In this document: positions 8,321 to 18,900 of the stretch, in pieces
Layout of the letters: each line of letters starts with the position of its first letter
Numbering within the stretch: the first letter of the stretch is position 1
Assembly (NCBI GenBank): GCA_021108325.1
Contig: JAIORB010000007.1
Coordinates: 1-42,849, forward strand
DNA from: Bacteroidales bacterium
GTDB taxonomy: Bacteria; Bacteroidota; Bacteroidia; Bacteroidales; UBA12077
Reading direction: 5' to 3'
Length of the DNA stretch: 42,849 bases
The notes under the pieces: generated by a model
Seen by the model: the letters and a program-made list of their open reading frames with translations, nothing else
The model's database searches: none
What the model was told of the DNA's origin: nothing
Made by a program: the position numbers and the translations under genes

Positions 8321-9028
8321 ATGAGTGCAAAAATTTATTTAATCCCGACAACTCTTGGCGATAGCCCTGTTGAGAATGTTATTCCGAAATATATTGTTGA
8401 TATTATTAATCAAACAGAACACTATATTGTTGAAAACATTAAAACTGCCCGCAGATATTTAATTAAAGCAGGAATAAAAACAAAGATAGATGATCTTACA
8501 TTTTATGAATTAAATAAGCACTCTTCGCCCGAAGAATATGCTTCCTATTTAAATCCGATAAAAGAAAATCAAAACATTGGAATTATTTCTGAAGCAGGTA
8601 CACCCGGAGTTGCTGACCCGGGAGCTGATATTGTAGCAATTGCACATCGAAAAAACATTCCTGTTGTTCCGCTTGTTGGGCCATCATCTATACTATTATC
8701 TGTAATGGCTTCCGGGCTCAACGGACAAAATTTTGCATTTGTTGGTTATTTACCTATTAAAAAACCGGAAAGAATAAAACGGATAAAAGAACTTGAACGA
8801 AGATCTCAGGTTGAAAATCAAACACAATTATTTATTGAAACACCTTATCGTAATCAGCATTTACTTGAAGATATTATAACAAATTGCAGTCCTGAAACAA
8901 AGCTATGTATTGCCACTGATATAACACTCGAAACTGAGTTTATTAAAACAAAATCTGTTAAAGAATGGGAAAAAGGTATTCCAAATTTACACAAAAGGCC
9001 AACTATATTTTTGATTCACAAGTATTAA
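8321..9028 (+). CDS. RsmI-like SAM-dependent methyltransferase (tetrapyrrole methylase fold, short form)
   Basis: This 235-residue protein has the order of the RsmI branch of the tetrapyrrole methylase superfamily: KIYLIPTTLGD at the N-terminus, the SEAGTPGVADPGADIV loop near residues 90-105, VVPLVGPSSILLSVMASG, and FAFVGYLP before a basic C-terminal half. RsmI 2'-O-methylates C1402 of 16S rRNA using S-adenosylmethionine. The protein is shorter than E. coli RsmI (286 residues), and Bacteroidota often carry a second, short paralogue of this type, so the rRNA target is not certain. An in-frame TTG lies one codon upstream, but the ATG is preferred. Its stop codon overlaps that of the convergent PorP/SprF-like gene (9025-9028). 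Confidence 0.82.
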   Translation: MSAKIYLIPTTLGDSPVENVIPKYIVDIINQTEHYIVENIKTARRYLIKAGIKTKIDDLTFYELNKHSSPEEYASYLNPIKENQNIGIISEAGTPGVADPGADIVAIAHRKNIPVVPLVGPSSILLSVMASGLNGQNFAFVGYLPIKKPERIKRIKELERRSQVENQTQLFIETPYRNQHLLEDIITNCSPETKLCIATDITLETEFIKTKSVKEWEKGIPNLHKRPTIFLIHKY

Positions 9029-9963
9029 AATCTAAAAATCCTCATTCTTGTACGTTCTTTAGTAACATCAAAATCGTAAGTAAGCATTATTTCATGTGTC
9101 CCACTATTAATTCCCGACAAGCCATTCAATGAGTATTCATAGCCATATCCTACCTGAAGCTCCTTATATACTTTCCCAAAAACAAATAAACCGGCAGCAT
9201 CGCCAATACGATACATAACACCTGCTCCAACCAAGTCGTTATATAAACCCTGAACTGTAATATCGTTTGAGACAGGCGATCCGGCAACAATCTTAGTTAA
9301 AAGACTTGGTTTAAGAAGCCATTCAGAGTTAATTTGCCAATTATATCCACCCGCAATAAAATAATGACGTTTTAATTGATTTTCATCAGTAGCATATTCA
9401 TCATCCACCGTAGTTTGAATAAGCTTAGGTGCCGAAAATCCTACATAATACTGATCTCCATATAAATAAAATCCGAAGCCTAAATTAGGGCTAATCTTCT
9501 TTTCATTACTTTGAAATTGAGGGTCTTCAGGGTCAATTACACTTAAGTCAGTTAAACCAACCGTATAACTACTAATCCCTCCTTTTAAACCCATTGATAG
9601 AGTTAAATCATCTGTAACTCTTAAGCGATAGGCATAGTTAATAGTGAAAAAAGTATTATTAACCGGTCCTATTTCATCAGTTACCAAAGTAATACCTAAT
9701 CCTATTTTACGGCCTTCGATAGGTGTATGCGCAGTTAAACTAAAGGTTTTTGGTGATCCCTCCAATCCAACCCATTGTAAACGAGTTAAAGTATTTAAAT
9801 TTAAGGTTTCTGTTGTTCCGGCATAAGCCGGATTAATTGTTAAAGAATTAAACATGTACTGGGTAAACATTGGCTCCTGTTGCGCCATCATATTACCTAT
9901 CCCTACAAATAATATGATTAATCCCAGATAAAATCTTTTTCTCATATATTTTATATGTATCAT
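9025..9963 (-). CDS. PorP/SprF-family outer-membrane protein (T9SS partner of the giant adhesin)
   Basis: This 312-residue protein begins with a signal peptide ending at NMMAQQ and continues with the family hallmark EPMFTQYMFNSLTINPAYAG, then alternating beta strands of an outer-membrane barrel (GLGITLVTDEIGPVNNT, GLKGGISSY, LGFGFYLYGDQYYVGFSAPK). It matches the Bacteroidetes PorP/SprF type IX family. In Flavobacterium johnsoniae, SprF lies just after sprB and is needed to secrete it. Here the gene starts 16 bp after the giant repeat protein with a type B sorting domain, the same arrangement, so it is probably that protein's dedicated export or anchoring partner. An AAGGA run about 9 bases before 9963 favours that ATG over the internal ATG at 9945. 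Confidence 0.9.
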   Translation of the reverse strand: MIHIKYMRKRFYLGLIILFVGIGNMMAQQEPMFTQYMFNSLTINPAYAGTTETLNLNTLTRLQWVGLEGSPKTFSLTAHTPIEGRKIGLGITLVTDEIGPVNNTFFTINYAYRLRVTDDLTLSMGLKGGISSYTVGLTDLSVIDPEDPQFQSNEKKISPNLGFGFYLYGDQYYVGFSAPKLIQTTVDDEYATDENQLKRHYFIAGGYNWQINSEWLLKPSLLTKIVAGSPVSNDITVQGLYNDLVGAGVMYRIGDAAGLFVFGKVYKELQVGYGYEYSLNGLSGINSGTHEIMLTYDFDVTKERTRMRIFRF

Positions 9964-9979
9964 TATTCTTTTCCTTGTC

Positions 9980-12900
9980 TTATCGTTTTATAAACACATA
10001 ACCGTTTTTCTTTTCGCCGTTATCACTGATCTCTAAAACATAATAATATGTTCCGGTCGGAAGTTTAGAACCAACAGCACCTCCCTTACTTGCCCTTCCA
10101 TCCCAATCGTTTTTATAATTATCTTTAGAGTAAACTAAACTTCCCCAGCGATTATAAATTCGTATCGATGCTTTATCATAATGCTCCAGATTCACGATGT
10201 GGAAATAATCATTAAAACCATCATCACCCGGGGAGAATGCTTCCGGAATAATTAATTCTTTACTATCATCATCAATATTAACAAGTGAAATATCATCAAG
10301 TTCTAAACCGTCATATTTTAAATCTGTACTTACAGCCGGCGATAAAACAATCTGGTAATTAATATTTCCATCCACCTCGTCATCATCTTCTCCATTAACA
10401 ATAACGAGCACTGTGTCAGCCCAGTTTTCAGAAGTAAACAATACATCTATAATTTCTAAATATCCTTCTGAAATATCATCAGAAGCTAATTCAATCAAAA
10501 CATCAGCAAGAGGTTCTGAATTAAGTACCAACTTAAATGATGTTGATGTACCATCTTCACTTGTCTCATTTGTTCCAGTAATAACAATTATACCTGCATC
10601 ATCATCATCGATATTAATCACATCAACATTTGAAATACTTAATCCATTATAAATTGGATCAGCACTAAGTGCATTGTCGGTAAGAATACGATAACTTATA
10701 TCGCCATCGTCAACATCATCATCTTGTCCTGTAATTGTAATAGTTTGTGGTGTATCCCAATTTGATGTTGTAAAGGTTAATCTCGTATCTGAAATAATAC
10801 CTTCAGAAGAATTATCTGAATTTAAATCAATATTAACATCAGCAGCAGGTTGAGTTCCAAGAACTACTGTAAAGTTGGCTATTGTTCCATCTTCTGCTGT
10901 ATTGCCACTAATTGCTGAAACTGTAATACCTGGCAAAGTACCTGACATCACAATAACTTCTACATCGGCAATATCATAATCTCCATCAATATCAGTAAGT
11001 TTATAAGTAAAATTATCTGTTCCTTCAAACCATGATTCGGGGCTATATGTAACAGTATTATCAGTATTAATAATAACAGAACCATTTGAAGCATCGGAAT
11101 AAATAGTTAACAAAATACCACCATCCTCTAATCCTGAATCATTTCCAAGTACTTCAATTGTTACATCAGTATTAATATTTGTAAATACTTTATCATCATT
11201 AGCTACAGGTACATAATTAGTTACTCCATCTTCTTTTACAGTGATTGTTACAGTTGCTACACTATAATCGCCATCACCATCTGTTACACGGTATTCAAAA
11301 CTTGTAATGCCTGAATATCCGGTTGCAGGAGTAAATGTTATTGTGTTATCTGTATTTACCTCTGCCAAACCATTTGATGATGCTGATTCAATTGACACAA
11401 TTATACCGTCATCTTCTAATCCTGTATCATTGGTAAGTACATCTACTATAACAGCAGTTTCGTATTCCGTACCCCGTGCATCAGCATTAGCTACTGGAAT
11501 ATAATCAGACTCCTCTCTTACTGTTACTATTACAGTGGCAGTATCATAATCTCCATCTATATCTTCAATCCAATATACAAAGCTGTCATCGCCTATGAAC
11601 ATATTGAACGGAGTATATGTAATGGTACGGTTAGTATTTATTACTACTGTTCCGTTAATCGGTTGTGTAAAAATGAGTAATTGTCCAAATCCATCGTCTA
11701 ATCCCGTATCATTAGCCAATACATTAATATCTACCGGTATGTTCTCAAGTGTTTCGGCTGTATCATCATTTGCAAGAGGTACATAATTAGTTACTCCTTC
11801 TTCTTTTACGGTAATTGTTACCGTGGCTACACTAAAATCGCCATCACCATCTGTTACACGATATTCAAAACTTGTGATACCGGAATATCCTGCAGTCGGG
11901 GTAAACGTAATTGTGTTACCTGCATTTACTGTTGCACTGCCATTTGATGATGCTGATTCAATGGATACAACTATACCTCCATCTTCCAAGCCTGTATCAT
12001 TGGTAAGTACATTTACTATAACAGCAGTTTCATATTCTGTACCCCGTGCATCAGCATTAGCTACAGGTTCGTAATCAGGCTTCTCACTTACTGTTATTAC
12101 TACTGTGGCTGTATCATAATCTCCATCTATATCTTCAATCCAATATACAAAGCTGTCATCGCCTATGAACATATTGAACGGAGTATATGTAATGGTACGG
12201 TTAGTATTTATTACTACTGTTCCGTTAATCGGTTGTGTAAAAATGAGTAATTGTCCAAATCCATCGTCTAATCCCGTATCATTAGCCAATACATTAATAT
12301 CTACCGGTATGTTCTCAAGTGTTTCGGCTGTATCATCATTTGCAAGAGGTACATAATTAGTTACTCCTTCTTCTTTTACGGTAATTGTTACCGTGGCTAC
12401 ACTAAAATCGCCATCACCATCTGTTACACGGTATTCAAAACTTGTAATGCCTGAATATCCGGTTGCAGGAGTAAATGTTATTGTATTATCTGTATTTACT
12501 GTTGCAGTGCCATTTGATGATGTTGATTCAATTGACACAATTATACCGCCATCTTCTAATCCTGTATCATTGGTAAGTACATCTACTATAACAGCAGTTT
12601 CATATTCTGTGCCTCGTGAATCAGCATTAGCTACAGGTTCGTAATCAGGCTTCTCACTTACTGTTATTACTACTGTGGCTGTATCATAATCTCCATCTAA
12701 ATCTTCAATCCAATATACAAAGCTGTCATCGCCTATAAACATATTGAACGGAGTGTATGTAATGATACGGTTAGTATTTATTACTACTGTTCCGTTAATC
12801 GGTTGTGTAAATATGATTAATTGTCCGAATCCATCATCTAATCCCGTATCATTTGCCAATACATTAATATCTACTGCCGTGTTTTCAAGTGTTTCAGCTG

Positions 12901-15900
12901 TATCATCATTTGCAAGAGGTAAATAATTAGTGACGCCGTCTTCTTTTACAATAATTATTACCGTGGCTGTAGCACAATCGCCATCATTATCGCATACCTG
13001 ATAACCAAGTGTTTCAATACCTGCAAAACCATTATTTGGTGTATAAGTAACTGTAAAATCAATGTTTACTATCACATTACCATTTACCGGAACCGATGAA
13101 ATAGTAATGTTTTGCACTCCATCTTCCAAACCTGTATCATTTGTTAAAATATCTACAGTAACAGCTGTCTCGTATTCTGTTCCTCGTGTATCATCGTTAG
13201 CTACAGGTAAATAATCAGGTTTCTCACTTACAGTTATTATCACTGTGGCTGTGTCATAATCTCCATCTACATCTTCAATAATATATTTGAACGAATCATT
13301 ACCCGTAAAATTAGTTGCAGGAGTATATGTAATGGTACGGTTTGTATTGATAGTTACTGTTCCATTAGCTGGTGAATTATATATAGCAAGACTACCAAAA
13401 CCATCATCTAAACCTGTATCATTAGCCAGTACATTAATATCTACTGCCTCGTTCTCTATTGTTTCAGCAGCATCATTAACAGCATCGGGTACAGAATTAA
13501 CTTCACGAACATTAATACTTACGATTGCCGTATCCGAATCTCCGTCAATATCAGTAATCTCGTATATGAAAGTAGCTAAACCCAGATAATCGGCTGCAGG
13601 AGTGAATGTGATATTATCACCATTAAGAACAACTGTACCCTGAGAAGGTATAGGTACTTCATTAATTGACACGACAATTCCTCCATCTTCAAGCCCGTAA
13701 TCATTAAATAAAACATCAATAATTACATCTGTATTTTTACTTGTACCCCGGAAATCTCCAACAGCAACCGGCTGATCGTCCATCCATGCAACACTTACTG
13801 TTACTGTAGCTTCATCACAAGCATCTTCAACATCACATACCCTGTATGTAAAAGCATCATCGCCATTAAATAATCCATCAGGATGATAAGTAATAGTATT
13901 ATCGCTTTCAATAGTTAATGTACCATGATTTGCTTGTGAAGTAATTGAAAGTATTAAGCCTCCATTATCTAATCCTAAATCATTATTTAATACATCTATA
14001 TTTATATCTGAATCTTCATCAGTTGTAGCAGCATCATCTGCAGCACGAGGGCCTGTATCATCAATATTAGTTACTGAAACATTAGGAACGGTTAATCCAT
14101 CGTAACCACCATCAGTACTTGCAGCATCTGATAATTCAATATTATAAGGTATATCACCATCATCAATTAAATCATCGACTCCGGTTATGGTAACAGTTTG
14201 CGGTGTATTCCAAGTTATATTTGTAAAAGTTAAACTACCCGGAGTAACAGTTCCTTCTGATGTATCGTCTGAATTAATCGTATTAATAACAACATCATCA
14301 GCAGGCTGGCTATTTAACCTAACTGTAAAAGTAGCAGTACCTTCTGCTTCTGTTGTTTCCAATCCACTAATTGGAAATACGGTTACTCCCGGACTGTCAT
14401 CATCAGCATTAACAACTTCAATACTTGATAAGTCAATTCCACCATAATTACCATCAGTACTTACTGTTGTAGCAAAATTAATATAGTATGTCTGGTTTCC
14501 ATCAGCAAGAACATCATCTACTCCGGTTACAGTTACTGTTTGTTGGGTATTCCAGTTACCAGATGTGAATGTAATGCTCACAGGTAATACAGTACCCTCA
14601 TCGGTATTTGATGAACTTATGCCAATAGTTACATCTGCTGTAGGTTCACTGTCGAGTACAATAGTAAATGTAGCCGTAGTACCATCTTCCGATGTATTTC
14701 CTGAAATAGCGGAGACTGTAATACCTGCCTCATCATTATCTATACTTGTTACAGCAACATCAGCAGCATTTCTGTTTTTATAATTATCATCATCACTAAC
14801 AGCAGGAACCGTAATTATATTAAATACAATATCTCCATCATCAATATCATTATCAACAGGAGTTACAGTAATATCCTGAGCAGTATTCCAATTAGCTGAT
14901 GTAAAAGTTATATTCGCGGGAAGCACAGTTCCTTTGTTAATATTATCAGAGCTAATATCAATAGATACATCATGTGTAGGTTCGCTATTTAAAACAATTG
15001 AGAATGTTTGAGCAGTACCTTCTTCATTTATTGTTAAAATAGTCGGATTAACAGTAATACCTACAAGATCATCATCCTGATTGGTTACTGAAACATTTAT
15101 TGGATCATAAGCCGAATATAAAGGATCTGTACTTACCGCAGGATGAGTAATAATATTATAAGCTATATCGCCATCATCAATATTATCATCAACACCGGTA
15201 ATTGTAACTAATTGATCAGAATTCCAATTAGTTGAAGTAAAAGTTACACTTGCTGGAGAAACCGTGCCTTCGGTAATATCACTCGACTCCAGGTCAATAG
15301 TAACATCGGCAGTTGGTTCGCTGCTAAGTCTTATTGTAAATGTTGCTTGTGTACCATCTTCTCTTGTATATAATCCGGCAGTTGCTTCAACAACAAATCC
15401 TGCATCATCATCGTCGGTATTAGTAACTGACACGTCATCGGCATTCATTCCATTATAATTACCATCTGTACTTGTTGCTACGGCTGTTATTATAGAATAT
15501 GCAATATCTCCATCATCAACATCATCGTCAACTCCGGTTACTGTTACTGTTTGTGGAGTATCCCAATTAGCAGATGTAAATACAAGGCTAACAGGTGAGA
15601 CAGTTCCTTCATCAATATTACTTGAACTTATACCAATAGTTACATCATGTGTAGGTTCACTATCAAGAACAATAGTAAACGTAGCTGTAGTACCATCCTC
15701 AGCAGTATTGCCACTAATTCCAGAAACAGTAATACCGGCAATATCATCATCGGTATTTGTAACTGATACATCATTAGCATCTATACCATTATAATTGCCA
15801 TCGCTACTTATTGCAGAAGCTGTTACAATAGTATATGCAATATTACCATCATCAATATTATCGTTTACACCGGTTACCGTAATTGTTTGTGGAGTATCCC

Positions 15901-18900
15901 AATTTCCACTTGTGAAGTTTACCGGAGAAGAAACTGTTCCTTCTCCTATATCATCAGAACTTAGTACAATACTCACACTTGCTGTTGGTTCGCTATCTAA
16001 AACAATAGTAAAGCTTGCTGTTCCGCCGGCTTCTGTTGTAGTTAATCCTGATGTTGGAGATACAGTTATTCCTGCAGTATCATCATCGGTATTGCTTACA
16101 GAAACATCAGTTGGGTTAATCACACTATAGTTCGGATCAGTACTTAAAGTCTGAGCCGTGTAAATAGTATAAGCCTGGTCGCCATCATCAACATTGTCGT
16201 CAACCCCGGTAACAGTTACTATTTGAGCAGTATTCCAGTTACCAGATGTAAATGTAAGGCCGGCGGGTGATACAGTGCCTTCGGAAGTATTACTTGAACT
16301 TAAGCCGATAGTTACATCAGCAGTTGGCTGACTGGTAAGTACAATTGTAAATGTTGCAGTACCACCGGCTTCGCTTGTTGTTAAACCGGATGTTGGATTA
16401 ACAGTAATACCCGCTGTATCATCATCTTCGTTTATTACAGTAATATCATCAGCATTAATACCGGCATAATCACCACCGCTTGCTGCGGCTGTTATAATAT
16501 GATATTCTATATTACCATCATCAATATTATCGTTTACACCGGTTACAGTAATTGTTTGTGGAGTATCCCAATTTCCACTTGTGAAGTTTACCGGAGAAGA
16601 AACTGTTCCTTCTCCTATATCATCAGAACTTAATGCAATACTCACATTTGCTGTAGGTTCACTATTTAGTACAATTGTAAATGTTGCTGTTCCTCCTGCT
16701 TCGGTTGTGTTACCACTAATAGCTGAAACTGTAATTCCAACAGCATCATTATCGGTATTTGTAACAGAAACATCGTCAACTGGTTTATTATTATAATTTG
16801 GATCAGTACTACTGCTGTTAGATGTTTGTATGGTATAGCCAATATCTCCATCAGCCACATTATCGTTAACTCCTGTTACAGTAATGGTTTTTGCAGCATA
16901 ATCGGCGTTTGTAAATGTAATACTTGCCGGGCTTACTGTTCCTTCAGTAAGATCTGAAGAAGCAATATTTATTGTAACATCATGTGTTGGTTGAGTATTT
17001 AAAGCTATGGTAAAAGTAGCTTGTCCTCCGGCTTCGGTTGTTGTTAGCCCGCTTATTGGAGTAACTGTAATTCCGGCAATATCATCATCGGCATTGGTAA
17101 CTGTAACATCTGCAACAGTAATACCATTATATAAACCGTCAGTACTTGTAGCTGTTGTTGTTATTGTATAAATTACATTTCCATCTACAACAGCATCATC
17201 AACACCTGTTACAGTAACATTTTGAGCAGTATTCCAGCTAGCGCTTGTAAATGTTACACTTGTTTTATCAATTGTACCTTCGCTTGCATCAATTCCTGTA
17301 AAACTAATAGTTACATCGGCAGATGGCTGAGATGTAAGCACAACAGAAAAAATTCCTGTTCCTCCTGCTTCTGTTGTTCCTATGGATGTTGGAGAAACAG
17401 TAACTCCTGCTGCATCATTGTCAGTATTTGTTACTGATACATCAACAGCATTCATTCCACTATAATTACCATCAGTACTTGTTGCTGCAGCAGTTATAAC
17501 AGAGTATGTAATATCTCCATCATCAATGAAATCATCAAGTCCGGTTACTGTAATAGTTTGCGGAGTATTCCAGTTTACTGAAGTAAAAGTCGCACTTATT
17601 GGTGAAACAGAACCTTCGGTTGCATCATCAGAACTTATACCAATACTCACATCTGCTGTAGGCTCTGTATCAAGAACAATAGTAAACCCTGCCGTACCAC
17701 CGGATTCTGTTGTAGTTAATCCGGATGTTGGATTAACAGTTATTCCGGCTACATCATCATCGGTATTGGTTACGGAAACATCATCAGCATTTATACCATT
17801 GTATTTAGTATCAGTACTTGTAGCAGATGCTGTTATAATAGTATAAAGTATATCGCCATCATCAAGATTGTCGTTTACACCGCTTATTGTAATAGTTTGC
17901 GGGGTATTCCAATTTGATAAAGTAAAAGTAAGGTTTGTTGGCGAGACAGAACCCTCTGTCGGATCACCCGAACTTATACCAATGCTTACATTTGCTGTAG
18001 GTTTGGTATTAAGCACTATAGTAAACTGAGCTGTACTTCCTGTTTCTGAAGTTGTTAAGCCTGATGTCGGATTTACTGTAATTCCGGCAATATCATTATC
18101 TATATTAGTAAGTTCAACATCCGATACAAGTAAACCATTATAATTTATATCTGTACTCGATGTTAATGAACTTACAATAGTATAATTTTGATCACCGTCA
18201 TCAATATCATCGTCAACTCCTGTAACGGTAATTGTTTGCTCGCTATTCCAGTTTGTGTCATCGAAAGTTACACTTGCGGGTAAAACAGTGCCTTCATCAG
18301 TATTATTTGATGTTAAATCAATAATAACATTTGCAGTTGGCTGACTTGTAAGCCTTATTGTAAAATTATCAGTACCTCCGGCTTCTGTTGTAGTTAATCC
18401 GCTTGTTGGGTTAACGGTAACACCTGCTATATCGTCATCTTCATTTATTACAGTAATATCATCAGCATCTAAACCATTATAATTTGGGTCAGAACTTGTT
18501 GCTGCGGCAGTGATAATTGTATAAGTTTGATTTCCATCTACTACAAAATCATTAACTCCTGTTACAGTAATAGTTTGTAGAGTATTCCAATTTGCAGATG
18601 TAAATGTAACATTTGCCGGAGAAACAGAACCTTCGGTCGCATCATTAGAACTTAAACCAATAGTTACATTATTGGTTGGTTCTGTATCAAGCACAATGGT
18701 AAAAGTAGCTGTAGTACCATCCTCAATGGTATTTCCACTTATTGCAGAAACTGTAATACCCGGTGTATTAACATGAATAGTAGCTTGATTTGTTAATTCA
18801 ACCTCGCAATTACCATTATCTGCTTTTATGATAAAAATATTATCACCTATAGATAAATCGACATGCGACACTGTAATATCAAGATTTGCACCTGCACCTG

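Noticed and set aside
10413-17846. Many plus-strand open frames of 60-110 codons opposite the giant gene
   Set aside because: They recur with the repeat period, have Ser/Val/Pro-rich translations dictated by the antisense of Asp/Thr/Val codons, and have no start signals or family features.
11215-18780. Regularly spaced repeats that could suggest a CRISPR array or satellite DNA
   Set aside because: The repeats are in frame, about 95-113 codons long and encode folded modules of one open frame; there are no short direct repeats with unique spacers.
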